A DNA stretch of 64,000 nucleotides from Pseudoalteromonas shioyasakiensis (GTDB lineage Bacteria; Pseudomonadota; Gammaproteobacteria; Enterobacterales; Alteromonadaceae). Made by a program: the position numbers and the translations under genes. The stretch lies in assembly GCF_024518675.1 (NCBI RefSeq), contig NZ_JANIGL010000002.1, forward strand, positions 558,001 to 622,000, given 5' to 3'. Under the pieces are notes generated by a model, which saw nothing but the letters and a program-made list of their open reading frames with translations, did not search any database and had not been told where the DNA came from. Shown here one piece after another: positions 1 to 8,196 of the stretch (position 1 is its first letter; every line of letters begins with the position of its first letter).

Positions 1-572
1 CAAACAATAAGTGTAATCAATAATGCTGTAAGCGTAAGGTTATTTTGGCTTAAACTTCTCCATGTTAATAAAAGGCCAATGAAAACTAGAGGTATAGTGA
101 CTGCAATGTAGGGTAGCAACTTCAACCAAAAATCGGTCTGGGGTAATAGAAACTCAAAATTTTGGCTTAACTTCAACCAGGCAAAGGTCATTACACCACA
201 TAAAATAATAAAGATAAGCCGACTAATGCTGTGCACCGAAAGTAAATCACGATCTTTTATAATAGCTAATAACATTAATAAACTCGCCCCACAAAGGAGC
301 AACCACTGTGCATCATCCATTAATGAATTTGAACTAAATTCTGGATAACTCTTTGCAGTCAAAAAAATCACCCAAAACGCGCATAAAATTGCTACTCGGC
401 TTCTATTAAACTGAGCAGAAAATACGGCGGTGATCACAAGTAGCGGGTAGACAAGGTAACTAATCAGGGGAAGTTGCCCTTGCCATTGCGCCTGAAAGTA
501 AATTAATAAAGCAAGTAAACACGCAACGCCACCAAGGCTCAAAAAAGTTGACTTTACCCCTTTTAACTTCAC
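1..572 (-). CDS. Partial multi-spanning membrane protein (N-terminal part)
   Basis: An open frame of 190 codons runs without a stop from a GTG at 572 to the window edge, so the C-terminus is missing. The GTG is preceded by GGAG at a 9-base spacing, which is why I chose it. The visible part is almost wholly hydrophobic, with about seven candidate membrane helices separated by short polar loops, for example around residues 10-25, 31-50, 84-98, 108-125, 139-160 and 169-190. No catalytic motif is visible. A membrane sensor ahead of a cytoplasmic signalling domain such as GGDEF would fit, but that is a guess; the deciding domain lies outside the window. Confidence 0.7.
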   Translation of the reverse strand, partial: MKLKGVKSTFLSLGGVACLLALLIYFQAQWQGQLPLISYLVYPLLVITAVFSAQFNRSRVAILCAFWVIFLTAKSYPEFSSNSLMDDAQWLLLCGASLLMLLAIIKDRDLLSVHSISRLIFIILCGVMTFAWLKLSQNFEFLLPQTDFWLKLLPYIAVTIPLVFIGLLLTWRSLSQNNLTLTALLITLIV

Positions 573-1405
573 CTAACAGTACTCCAGAGTAGTTATATAC
601 AATTAGGGTATCATTGTATTGAAATAATTTTTTATTTCTACTTTTTAACTATACATTAAAATAAAAATAATTATTTATACTTATATTTATAAATACCTTT
701 GCATTCTACTATTGTAAATTTAGGCATAAGCGTGAAACCCATTTTTTCTACCATGTTTAACCAAGGTATGCGCTAGCCTCCATTGCTATCACAGGAATCC
801 AATGCATTAGCGCCTACCCAACGAAAAGACTCAGGTCGAATAAATACTGGCTGCGTAATACAGTGTTTGGTGATGAAACCGGTGGGGTATGCTCTAAATT
901 AATAAAGGTATTATGTGGTGTAGTTACTTTGTCTTGGAAGCAAGAAAAGGCAGTAACTACAACTATAACCGCTATGACAGCTCAAATACACATGCATTTC
1001 ATGCTCTGGCTGGTCATAGTAATTGTTTTGACTATCGAGATAATCTTCTAAGTGCTGAGTATGCACACAGTTTTGGTGTTCTTAATCGGGCAGGCAGAAA
1101 AGCGCACTCATGCAGCTAAAAAAGCTGTGTATAATAAAAATAAGCACATAAATCAGAGCTTCGCCTTTTTCAAACTTAACCTTCTACAACTATGAGTTGT
1201 GACTTTTCCTACATAGTTTAACCAATAAAACTCAGCCCAGAATGAAGGAAAAAACGTTGGTTAGCCGTTTAATCTAGCAAAAGTATTTTTATAACGGGAA
1301 AAATCCAGTAAAAATTAAACTAACCTTGAATATACTGCGCATAAATTGTAAACAGAGCAATTTTGTTCTAAACCTAAATAGTCGCTTTAATTAAGGAGTA
1401 CTTTT
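573..1405. other. Long intergenic region, mostly without recognisable genes
   Basis: This 830-base stretch separates the partial membrane protein from the DUF2189 gene. The part from about 620 to 720 is very AT-rich and probably carries the divergent promoters. The only coding-like segment is the short frame at 913-1119, listed separately. I found no RNA gene and no clear insertion-sequence ends. Confidence 0.5.
913..1119 (+). CDS. Small hypothetical protein or gene remnant
   Basis: A 68-codon frame starts at ATG 913 with AAAGG five bases upstream. Its translation is rich in Tyr, Asn, His and Cys and looks more like real protein than random AT-rich sequence, for example NRYDSSNTHAF and FDYRDNLLSAEYAHSFG. 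A second open frame in another phase (863 onward, FGDETGGVCSKL) leads into it, which would fit a frameshifted, decaying gene. I do not recognise the family. It may also be a chance frame in spacer DNA. Confidence 0.3.
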   Translation: MWCSYFVLEARKGSNYNYNRYDSSNTHAFHALAGHSNCFDYRDNLLSAEYAHSFGVLNRAGRKAHSCS

Positions 1406-2185
1406 ATGCCGTCATCGAACACACTTGATAAACACACAGAGTTTGCACGTTGTTTAGAGTGCAATAAAGTAAGTACTTTTGCAGCGTTTCATTGGCTCGC
1501 TCTTGCTTTTAAAGACATGATGCAGGCGCCAATACTTAGCTTAATTTATGGGTTAATTTTTACAATTATCCCACTGGCCATTGTTTATAGTGCCGTCTAT
1601 GCCGGCACCTATATTGTTATATTGCCTGCAACAGTCGCGTTTGCCCTAATAGGCCCTGCATTTGCAGTGGGTTTATATGATGTTGCATGGGAGCTTGAAA
1701 AAGGTCACTCCCCTACATTATTGCATTCATTAAAATCAATGTTCAGAAACCCAGTTGGTGAATGGGGGTTTGCCGTACTACTTATGGTGATCATGATCAT
1801 TTGGATGCGTCTTGCAGCTTTAGTGCATGCACTATACCCCAGTCATGCCAACCCTACGTTTGAAGAACTCTCAGCATTTTTAACCTTAGGCAGCATCATT
1901 GGCGGAGTTTTATTGGTTAGTGTATTTGCGATTTCAGCATTTACGCCGCAAATTATGATGGAAAGACGGGTTGATATCATGACCGCTGTGATGTCATCGA
2001 TGAATGCTGTTAAAACTAACTTCAGTGCTATGGTTGTATGGTCTGGTTGTATTTTTATATTAGTCGCTATCGGTTTTGTCACTGGCGCAACAGGCTTTAT
2101 TGTCATTATGCCGCTACTTAGTTACGCCAGCTGGCATGGCTATATTGCGGTGATCAAAACTAAAAAATTACGTGGTTATGAATAG
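1406..2185 (+). CDS. DUF2189 family inner-membrane protein
   Basis: A 259-residue integral membrane protein of the DUF2189 family, whose function is unknown. After a polar N-terminus of about 25 residues there are some six hydrophobic segments, roughly residues 43-60, 62-85, 115-140, 155-180, 200-222 and 225-245. They are separated by the short loop with YDVAWELEKGHSP that is typical of the family. The start is supported by AAGGAG eight bases upstream. It is a single gene ending in its own hairpin terminator, and the neighbour downstream converges on it. The sequence gives no hint of a substrate. Confidence 0.7.
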   Translation: MPSSNTLDKHTEFARCLECNKVSTFAAFHWLALAFKDMMQAPILSLIYGLIFTIIPLAIVYSAVYAGTYIVILPATVAFALIGPAFAVGLYDVAWELEKGHSPTLLHSLKSMFRNPVGEWGFAVLLMVIMIIWMRLAALVHALYPSHANPTFEELSAFLTLGSIIGGVLLVSVFAISAFTPQIMMERRVDIMTAVMSSMNAVKTNFSAMVVWSGCIFILVAIGFVTGATGFIVIMPLLSYASWHGYIAVIKTKKLRGYE

Positions 2186-2208
2186 CTTTTTTGTAGCCAA
2201 ATCAAAAA

Positions 2209-2227
2209 AGGCCCAGAATTTGGGCCT
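2209..2227 (+). terminator. Hairpin terminator after the DUF2189 gene
   Basis: Eight-base arms AGGCCCA and TGGGCCT flank a short AT loop just after the stop at 2185. An A-run precedes the hairpin and a weak T tract follows. It probably serves both converging genes. Confidence 0.55.
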
Positions 2228-2332
2228 AGTTTATGTACGTAACCGAATAGATTAAAATTGATAACTTAACGAGATTCTATAATTTCTCAATTTCGTGCGT
2301 ACTCAATTAAACTTACCCACACTTCACAATCA

Positions 2333-3700
2333 TTAAAGTTTAAAGCTATCCCATGGGCCGGTAATTGCAAGTGTTCGTGTTGGCGTAAACACATTAACAA
2401 ACAAAGTGTTACCATCTGGTGAAAAACACGCCCCGGCTAACTCAGTTTGAGTATTAAGGCGCGCAAAGTTATACACTTCACCTTTAGGTGTTACACCACG
2501 TAAATGGTTATCGACGATATCCGTGTATTGATCTTCACAGACGATTAAATGGCCGTTTGGTGCCACTGTTAAGTTATCACCAAAGTTATAAAGTGAACCA
2601 TCGGTGCTTTCTACAAACAGTTGAATTTGCCCTGGAGCCGTTTGTTCTTTACTCGTGCCTTCAAACTGCGATGGCACATACTTCATGACTTGGCCAAGTT
2701 GCTTTTTACCGCCATTGGTACAACAAAAGTACAGTTCATTATCGCCCCAATGAATGCCCTCACCGCGAGCAAATAATGCCGCTCCTTGCTGGTATCCACG
2801 TAAACGTAAATCATCTTTCGGACTTTCAGGGTTATCTAAATCAACCCACTCAACATCCATGCTCTGGTGTAATGCCATATTAGCGCCAGCCCAATTTCGG
2901 GTATCAAATTGTGGCGTAGTTTTTATCACCATTGCTTGAAGTTGGCCGCCTTTGTGTAATTTACCGTACTCATTAGGAATGAAGCGATAAAATAAGCTGT
3001 CGCCTTTATCTTCAGTAAGGTAAACAATACCTGTTTTCGGATCTATCGCGGCAGCTTCATGGTTAAAGCGTCCCATCGCTTTTAATGGCTCAGGTTTCAC
3101 TAAGCCTTTAGCATTTGCTGGGATTTCAAAAATATAACCGTGATCTTGGCCAAAACCATCGGCTTTAGTTAACGTTGTTTCTTCACAGGTAAGCCAAGTT
3201 CCCCACGGCGTAATACCACCAGAACAATTTCGAATAGTGCCAATTAGAGATAAGTACTCTTGCTCTTTTTGACCTGTTTTAAGGTTATAGATAATATGGC
3301 TTGTGCCACCAGGCAAAGCCACACCATGTTCATTACTATCATAAGCTAACGGTGTTTTATGTGCTTGCGCGACAGTATCTGCTTTAGCCAAATCTGTCGG
3401 TTTTAGCTCATGGTTTCGAACCAAGGCAACCCTATCATCATCTAGCGCAAAACATCCCATGCTATCGGCTTTATCTGGCACAAATTGGCCGTCATCCATT
3501 TTCTCACCAAGCTCAGAGATCACCTTGTAACTAAACCCTGCAGGTAAATCTAAAAGCTTATTACTATCTGCAATCAACGGCCCATATGCAGGTAAATTAC
3601 TGCCTAAATCAGTGACAGGGACTTTACCAAATGCACTACGAGATAACCCTACAAACGCAAGTGTGCCTGCACTAAATAAAAACTGCCTTCTGTTAATCAT
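2333..3700 (-). CDS. PhoX-like (DUF839) Tat-exported phosphatase
   Basis: A 455-residue protein of the PhoX/DUF839 family, metal-dependent phosphatases that release phosphate from organic esters outside the cytoplasm. The N-terminus has a twin-arginine export signal (RRQFL at residues 4-8, then a hydrophobic stretch to about residue 25), so it should fold in the cytoplasm and leave through Tat. Family landmarks are RNHEL at 95-99, NCSGG at 158-162 and GTWLTCEE ending at 174; in characterised PhoX the Cys of this last motif bridges iron ions. The gene stands alone and converges on the DUF2189 gene. A phosphate-regulated promoter would be expected, but I could not find a convincing Pho box. The exact substrate is open. 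Confidence 0.8.
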   Translation of the reverse strand: MINRRQFLFSAGTLAFVGLSRSAFGKVPVTDLGSNLPAYGPLIADSNKLLDLPAGFSYKVISELGEKMDDGQFVPDKADSMGCFALDDDRVALVRNHELKPTDLAKADTVAQAHKTPLAYDSNEHGVALPGGTSHIIYNLKTGQKEQEYLSLIGTIRNCSGGITPWGTWLTCEETTLTKADGFGQDHGYIFEIPANAKGLVKPEPLKAMGRFNHEAAAIDPKTGIVYLTEDKGDSLFYRFIPNEYGKLHKGGQLQAMVIKTTPQFDTRNWAGANMALHQSMDVEWVDLDNPESPKDDLRLRGYQQGAALFARGEGIHWGDNELYFCCTNGGKKQLGQVMKYVPSQFEGTSKEQTAPGQIQLFVESTDGSLYNFGDNLTVAPNGHLIVCEDQYTDIVDNHLRGVTPKGEVYNFARLNTQTELAGACFSPDGNTLFVNVFTPTRTLAITGPWDSFKL

Positions 3701-3998
3701 GTCTGCTCTATGTATAACTACTGATAAAATTTGCCAACATCATAAATTAAAATCAGCAACAAAAATGGGGCCAGCATGCAAATTCATAGAAATGTCATAA
3801 TCTAGGCCGTGAATTATTTACAAAGCCATGCAGCTTTTTCATATTAACAACCAGCTAGCAACCTCTAAAAAACAATAAAACCATGATTTAAAAAGATATT
3901 TAAACAATCTAATTACGGCATGGCCATTGCTTTATCAAAGATATGCTCGCTTAGCGATATTTATCTCTAAGCACTTAGTTTTTAATTTAGGAGGAAGT

Positions 3999-4511
3999 AT
4001 GAGTAATAGTAAAGTCGCTGAATTTACCGCCCCAGGCATGAATAGTGAATCTGCTGAGCAGACAATTGCCCAACTCGATAACCGCATGGTAGCGCTAATT
4101 GATTTACAACTTACCTTAAAACACATTCACTGGAATGTAGTCGGCCCTAGCTTTATTGGTGTACACGAAATGCTCGACCCGCAAGTGGCCGCAGTACAAG
4201 AAATGACCGACACTATCGCTGAACGTATTGCCACATTAGGTGGTGTTCCTGTAGGCACACCTAAGTCGATTGTTGATCGTCGCTCTTGGGAAGATTATTC
4301 GATTGGTAAAGGGTTAGTGAAAGATCACCTTGTTGCCCTTGATAAAGTATACAATGGTGTAAATGGCGATCACCGTAAAGCCCTTGAAAAACTATCAGAG
4401 CTTGACCCTGTCTCAGAAGATATGATCATCGCGCAACTTGCTGATCTTGAGCAATTTCAGTGGTTTGTACGTGCTCATATTGAATCATCAACTGGTGAAT
4501 TACAAAGCTAA
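3999..4511 (+). CDS. dps: Dps, DNA-binding ferritin-like protein
   Basis: Dps forms a hollow dodecamer that oxidises and stores Fe(II) with hydrogen peroxide and protects DNA under stress. I place the start at ATG 3999 because GGAGGAAGT lies directly upstream; the same frame extends 24 codons further up but without such a site. The 170-residue product has the usual length. Ferroxidase residues fit the family: His44 in HWNVVG, His56 in VHEMLD, and Asp71 and Glu75 in DTIAE. A single-gene unit with its own terminator; it lies among other oxidative-stress genes of the window. No OxyR or Fur site was recognised upstream. Confidence 0.93.
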   Translation: MSNSKVAEFTAPGMNSESAEQTIAQLDNRMVALIDLQLTLKHIHWNVVGPSFIGVHEMLDPQVAAVQEMTDTIAERIATLGGVPVGTPKSIVDRRSWEDYSIGKGLVKDHLVALDKVYNGVNGDHRKALEKLSELDPVSEDMIIAQLADLEQFQWFVRAHIESSTGELQS

Positions 4512-4520
4512 ATCCTCTAG

Positions 4521-4553
4521 AAGCCTAAGTAATTAAATTACTTAGGCTTTTTT
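4521..4553. terminator. Bidirectional terminator between dps and the AsnC gene
   Basis: A perfect hairpin with arms AGCCTAAGTAATT and AATTACTTAGGCT is followed by TTTTTT on the plus strand and preceded by AT-rich sequence. The two convergent genes end on either side of it, so it can stop both. Confidence 0.8.
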
Positions 4554-4558
4554 AGTTA

Positions 4559-5008
4559 CTAAGCGCGCTCATCTTTAGGCGAGTCCATTACTATGTGTGA
4601 TGTTATGGTTCGAACTTGTGCAATTGAGCCAAGCACATCAGCATGAAACGCTTTGTAAGATTTTATATCAGCTGTTTCTATTCTCAGTAAATACTCAAAT
4701 GCGCCGGTAACGTTATGGCACTCTTTAACCTCTGGCACAAACTCTAATGCTTGCTCAAATGCTCGTTGAGAAGACGTCGAGTGCTCGCTTAAGCCTACTC
4801 CAACGTAAGCCACAAATCCAAGTCCCAGCGTTAGGTTATCAATAACCGCTCGGTATCCTTTGATCACTCCTGAGTTTTCAAGTTCCTGTACGCGACGTAA
4901 ACAAGCCGACGCCGAGAGCCCGACTATTTCAGCCAACTCAGCATTCGCAATACGACCATTGCGCCTTAGCTCTTGCAATATTCTGTCGTTAATTCTGTCT
5001 TTTTTCAT
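4559..5008 (-). CDS. Lrp/AsnC family transcriptional regulator
   Basis: A 149-residue Lrp/AsnC regulator. Residues about 3-60 form the winged helix-turn-helix, with the family phrase ILQELRRNGRIANAELAE followed by LSASACLRRVQELE. The C-terminal part is the RAM domain that binds an amino acid and makes the oligomer. I start at the ATG at 5008 because MKKDRINDRILQEL matches the family N-terminus; an in-frame TTG eight codons further up has no better ribosome site. It is divergent from a LysE-type exporter with a 97-base gap, the usual layout for a regulator controlling an amino-acid efflux gene in response to the exported amino acid. Confidence 0.88.
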   Translation of the reverse strand: MKKDRINDRILQELRRNGRIANAELAEIVGLSASACLRRVQELENSGVIKGYRAVIDNLTLGLGFVAYVGVGLSEHSTSSQRAFEQALEFVPEVKECHNVTGAFEYLLRIETADIKSYKAFHADVLGSIAQVRTITSHIVMDSPKDERA

Positions 5009-5044
5009 TTTTATTGCCAAATTAGAATTCAAAACAATTAATAA

Positions 5045-5077
5045 AGCGCGAAAGTTGCGCTAGTTACTACTTATAAT
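5045..5077. promoter_or_regulatory. Candidate operator and -10 box between asnC-type and lysE-type genes
   Basis: An inverted repeat AGCGC-N7-GCGCT (5045-5061) lies in the 97-base divergent gap, 11 bases before a TATAAT (5072-5077) oriented towards the exporter gene. It overlaps where a -35 box would sit, so it is a plausible binding site for the divergent AsnC-type regulator. This is inference from position and symmetry only. Confidence 0.35.
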
Positions 5078-5105
5078 TGCATAGTCATTTAATAAGGAGC
5101 AAGTT

Positions 5106-5699
5106 ATGAATTTAGAGTTAGTTTCTGCGTTGGCTTTATTTGCCTTTGTATCTTCTGCCACGCCAGGTCCAAATAACCTTATGTTAATGAGCTCAGGGGC
5201 TAACTTTGGCTTTAAGCAAACCCTCCCTCATTTATTTGGCGTATCGCTAGGGTTTGCTATTATGTTGATACTCGTAGGTTTAGGCGTGTCGCAACTATTT
5301 GACCTGCTACCAATCAGCTATACTATTTTGCAAGTACTCTGTATTGGCTACTTATTTTATTTAGCGTTCAAAATTGCCACTAATACTTCACCCATAGGTG
5401 AAGCGCAAGTAAACAATAAACCGTTTAGCTTTACTCAAGCTGCATTATTTCAGTGGGTAAACCCCAAAGCATGGAGTATGGCGCTCAGTGCAATTAGCCT
5501 TTATGCCCCGAGTAAAACTCTTTTATCTGTGCTGTTAGTTGCACTAATATTTGGTTTAATAAATCTGCCCTGTGTAAGCTTGTGGATCCTACTTGGTCAA
5601 AAGCTACAAAGAGTATTAGCAAAACCAATTCGCCTACGTATTTTTAACGTTTTCATGGCCCTGCTATTAGTGCTCTCGGTGCTATTTAGTATGTTCTAA
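5106..5699 (+). CDS. LysE/RhtB family amino-acid exporter
   Basis: A 197-residue inner-membrane permease of the LysE/RhtB family, which exports amino acids or related small molecules. The family signature ATPGPNNLMLMSSGANFG is at about residues 18-35 and the protein has six hydrophobic segments. NPKAWSMALSA near residue 121 is also typical. The start has AAGGAG eight bases upstream. It is divergent from an AsnC-type regulator, which probably induces it when its substrate accumulates. The substrate cannot be read from the sequence. Confidence 0.85.
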   Translation: MNLELVSALALFAFVSSATPGPNNLMLMSSGANFGFKQTLPHLFGVSLGFAIMLILVGLGVSQLFDLLPISYTILQVLCIGYLFYLAFKIATNTSPIGEAQVNNKPFSFTQAALFQWVNPKAWSMALSAISLYAPSKTLLSVLLVALIFGLINLPCVSLWILLGQKLQRVLAKPIRLRIFNVFMALLLVLSVLFSMF

Positions 5700-5712
5700 A
5701 GCACTAATAAGC

Positions 5713-5746
5713 ATAAAGAAGCTGGGTAAATATCTAGCTTCTTTAT
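5713..5746 (+). terminator. Terminator after the LysE-type gene
   Basis: Eleven-base perfect arms ATAAAGAAGCT and AGCTTCTTTAT flank a 12-base loop, 14 bases after the stop codon. On the plus strand the stem ends in CTTTATAT. Confidence 0.6.
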
Positions 5747-5750
5747 ATAC

Positions 5751-5838
5751 TTAAACCTTGGGTTTATAAACCATCAACAACAAAGCAGGGAGCACAGTTA
5801 AGCTTACGATGGTGGATACGCCAATACCACATAGCACG
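5751..5838 (-). pseudogene. C-terminal remnant of an RND efflux transporter
   Basis: Read on the minus strand, about 28 codons end in a stop at 5751-5753 and translate to a segment with GIGVSTIVSLTVLPALLLM followed by VYKPKV. This is the last membrane helix and tail of an RND (AcrB-like) pump. Directly upstream the same frame has TAG TAA, and no further RND sequence follows, so this is the stump of a deleted gene. The intact RND gene at the right end of the window has a different C-terminus (LTPCLLMLRE), so the remnant is not a copy of that one. Confidence 0.6.
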
Positions 5839-6089
5839 AAACTCTCTTACTACGTCTCACGATACTCTTTAGGGCTCTCAGCTGGAACTTAGCGACTAAA
5901 CCACAATATTGACAACTAGTGATTGCATTTCCAAAACTGTTAGGTATTTTTTACTTAAGTTCAAAGAGCTAATTGCACACTATTTACTGGGTCAAACATT
6001 AACAACTCGATATTAAAATTACAGCCTATGAGTAACAGGCAACTCACCGGTTTGCCAGAATGTGGCTACTATAATGCAAACCTTATAAA
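5839..6089. other. Intergenic DNA next to the RND remnant
   Basis: About 250 bases between the pump remnant and the control region of the HugZ-like gene. Short stop-filled frames only. It is probably decayed coding DNA left by the same deletion, but I could not align any of it to a family. Confidence 0.4.
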
Positions 6090-6108
6090 GCAAACAAGAA
6101 TCATTTGC
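6090..6108 (+). promoter_or_regulatory. Candidate Fur box upstream of the HugZ-like gene
   Basis: The 19-base sequence GCAAACAAGAATCATTTGC agrees at 12 of 19 positions with the classical Fur consensus, with the core AGAATCATT intact. It lies about 65 bases before the start of a haem-utilisation-type protein, where iron control would be expected. The match is partial, so confidence is modest. Confidence 0.4.
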
Positions 6109-6171
6109 AAAACAGTGACTTTAGCAGCAAAATAGTGGCCAATAAAAAGCCATTAAACAACTGGAGTATGT

Positions 6172-6897
6172 ATGCGGCAACAAGCCCTTTATGAGGCCAA
6201 ACAATTAGTGTTTCAAAAAAGTAGCGGTGTTATGTCTACCCTTTCTCATAATTTAAGAGGCTACCCGTTTGGCTCTGTTGCCCCTTATATGTGTGACGAA
6301 CAAGGACGTATTTACTTTTTTATTAGTGACATAGCGCAACACACTAAAAACTTAAACCACGATATGCGTATGAGTTTAACGGTTTTTGATGCAGCTGAAC
6401 AAGGCGATCAAAACGAACATGGCCGAGTCACTATTGTCGGTGATGGTAGCTTAGTTAGCCAAGAGCATGCCGATAGCCTAATTAATAAGTACGTTACCTT
6501 ATACCCAGAGGCACAAAGCTATCGCAATGCTCATGATTTTAACCTGTGGCAGTTAGATGCAATTCGCGTTCGTTATATAGGCGGCTTTGGTAAGATATTC
6601 TGGCTAGAGCAAAACGAATGGCTCCAATCAAGTAAACAGTGGGACGATGAACAAGAGCAAAGCATGATTGAGCACATGAATGCTGATCACCAAGATGCCA
6701 TGAGCTTGATTTTAAAACAATACTATAACCTTGCTGACGCATCACCAATTATGAGCGGTTTATTACCGCAAGGCTTTTACCTACAAAGCCTAAAACGTAA
6801 CTACTACATTGCATTTGATGAGCCATGCGACAGCCCATTGGCAGTACGTAAAGCACTGGTAAAAATGACGCAAGATGCTCGAGCCAGCGCAAGTTAA
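6172..6897 (+). CDS. HugZ-like haem-binding protein (PNPOx fold plus DUF2470)
   Basis: A 241-residue protein with an N-terminal split-barrel of the pyridoxamine-phosphate-oxidase type (about residues 5-140) and a C-terminal DUF2470 domain starting at MIEHMNADHQDAM (about 164). This pairing is that of HugZ/HutZ proteins, which bind haem and help degrade it to obtain iron. Support from the sequence includes SHNLRGYPFGSVAPY, the flavin/haem-pocket phrase of the family. GGAG sits five bases before the ATG. Unlike many hug/hut loci there is no haem receptor or TonB gene beside it. A candidate Fur box lies upstream. Whether it is an oxygenase or a haem carrier is unresolved. Confidence 0.75.
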   Translation: MRQQALYEAKQLVFQKSSGVMSTLSHNLRGYPFGSVAPYMCDEQGRIYFFISDIAQHTKNLNHDMRMSLTVFDAAEQGDQNEHGRVTIVGDGSLVSQEHADSLINKYVTLYPEAQSYRNAHDFNLWQLDAIRVRYIGGFGKIFWLEQNEWLQSSKQWDDEQEQSMIEHMNADHQDAMSLILKQYYNLADASPIMSGLLPQGFYLQSLKRNYYIAFDEPCDSPLAVRKALVKMTQDARASAS

Positions 6898-6923
6898 AGC
6901 TTAATTTGACAAACATACAAAAA

Positions 6924-6948
6924 GAAAAGTCAGATTAACTGACTTTTC
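6924..6948. terminator. Terminator between HugZ-like and GST genes
   Basis: Ten-base arms GAAAAGTCAG and CTGACTTTTC around a five-base loop lie between two convergent genes, with A- and T-rich flanks, so it can serve both directions. Confidence 0.75.
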
Positions 6949-6961
6949 CCTCATTTAACGA

Positions 6962-7639
6962 CTAAACTTTAGGGTAATTTGATGGGAAAAAAGCACGCCG
7001 AGCTTGATCATCAAACTCTTTTTTAAAATCGATATCAGTGCCTACTTTACGCGCTCGCGTAACTGCAGGGCGGCTATCAATACTGGCAAACCAGCGCGCT
7101 ATATTTGGGTACGGTGCTAGTCCTTCTTCGCCTAAAACAACCGTCGCCTTATCAATCCAACCCCAAGCAGATACATCAGCAATAGTAAATTCATCACCAA
7201 CTATAAAGTCACGCCCTTCAAGGTGTGTATCTAGCACTTCATAATGGCGCTGTGCTTCACGTAGATAACGATTGATTGCATAATCTAGTTTTTCTGGGGC
7301 TGCATGTCTAAAATGTACCGACTGACCCGAATATGGTCCAAGTCCAGAGGCTATAAACATTAACCACGACAACATTTCTCCGCGTTCTTCTGGCTTGCCC
7401 GCTAGTTTTCCATATTTTTCTGATAAGTACATTAGAATAGCGTTTGAATCAAATACTCGTGTTTGTTCATCAACAATTGCTGGAGCTTTCGCATTGGGAT
7501 TTATTGCTTTAAATTCTGGCGTATGTTGTTCGCCCTTTAACGTATCCAGTGGAACAACTTCATAAGATAATCCGCTCTCTTCCAAAAAAAGTGCAACCTT
7601 CATTGGGTTAGGTGTATGGTGAAAATAAAACTTAATCAT
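6962..7639 (-). CDS. Glutathione S-transferase family protein
   Basis: A 225-residue soluble GST. The N-terminal thioredoxin-fold domain (about residues 1-80) has FYFHHTPNPMKVALFLEE, the cis-proline region NPNAKAPAIVD and DSNAILMYLSEKYG for glutathione binding; the remainder is the helical substrate domain with FTIADVSAWGW. The start at 7639 is chosen because GAGGAGCTCAGC precedes it, although the frame extends 13 codons upstream. TPNPMKV and the overall length suggest a bacterial class near YfcG/YghU, enzymes with disulfide-reductase activity. The actual substrate is unknown. It is a single gene without operon partners. Confidence 0.85.
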   Translation of the reverse strand: MIKFYFHHTPNPMKVALFLEESGLSYEVVPLDTLKGEQHTPEFKAINPNAKAPAIVDEQTRVFDSNAILMYLSEKYGKLAGKPEERGEMLSWLMFIASGLGPYSGQSVHFRHAAPEKLDYAINRYLREAQRHYEVLDTHLEGRDFIVGDEFTIADVSAWGWIDKATVVLGEEGLAPYPNIARWFASIDSRPAVTRARKVGTDIDFKKEFDDQARRAFFPSNYPKV

Positions 7640-7716
7640 GCTGAGCTCCTCAATAGTTGAATATTGATTAAAACACAACTTGAGCAGTCGTTCAAATAAT
7701 AGTTAAAGCCAATTAA

Positions 7717-8052
7717 TTAAGCTTTTTTAACAAATTTAGCGGTTACCATCATTTCACCCACGCCATCAACTTTGCAGTCTAATTGGTGGTCTTTGCTATC
7801 TTTGATCCAGCGGATCACTGCTTTAGTACCAATTTTAATTACTTGCGAGCTACCTTTAATTTTTAAATCTTTAACCACTGTGACTTTATCGCCTTCAGCC
7901 AAGAGGGTGCCGTTAGCATCTTTCACTGTAATTGCATCTTCGTCATTATTATCTGTAGGATCCCACTCGTGAGAACATTCGGGGCAAATAAACAAGCTTT
8001 GATCTTGATATACGTAGTCAGATTGACATTTCGGGCAAGCAGGTAACGACAT
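7717..8052 (-). CDS. yjdM: YjdM/PhnA family zinc-ribbon protein
   Basis: A 111-residue protein matching the YjdM (formerly PhnA) family in length and layout. A zinc ribbon with Cys6, Cys9, Cys23 and Cys26 (CPKC and CPEC) is followed by a compact beta domain with EGDKVTVVKDLKIKGSS. Despite the old name it is not tied to phosphonate breakdown; its role is poorly known. I start at the internal ATG (8052) because MSLPACPKC is the conserved family N-terminus; a GTG four codons upstream is possible. It lies alone, about 80 bases from the GST gene on the same strand. Confidence 0.85.
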   Translation of the reverse strand: MSLPACPKCQSDYVYQDQSLFICPECSHEWDPTDNNDEDAITVKDANGTLLAEGDKVTVVKDLKIKGSSQVIKIGTKAVIRWIKDSKDHQLDCKVDGVGEMMVTAKFVKKA

Positions 8053-8196
8053 AATGACACTCACATTTTTAACTAAATGGGTATGGTAATCGCTGAAGGT
8101 TTATTTGTCTATTTGCAGACATTCGCTGTTAAGCGCTTGGAAAACGGCTGTAGTTACTCTAGTATCTAAAAGTCAGGCCTTACTATTTGTATTTAA

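Noticed and set aside
3701..3800. Pho box upstream of the PhoX-like gene
   Set aside because: A single TGTCATAATCT half-site is present but on the wrong strand for the gene and without the second repeat.
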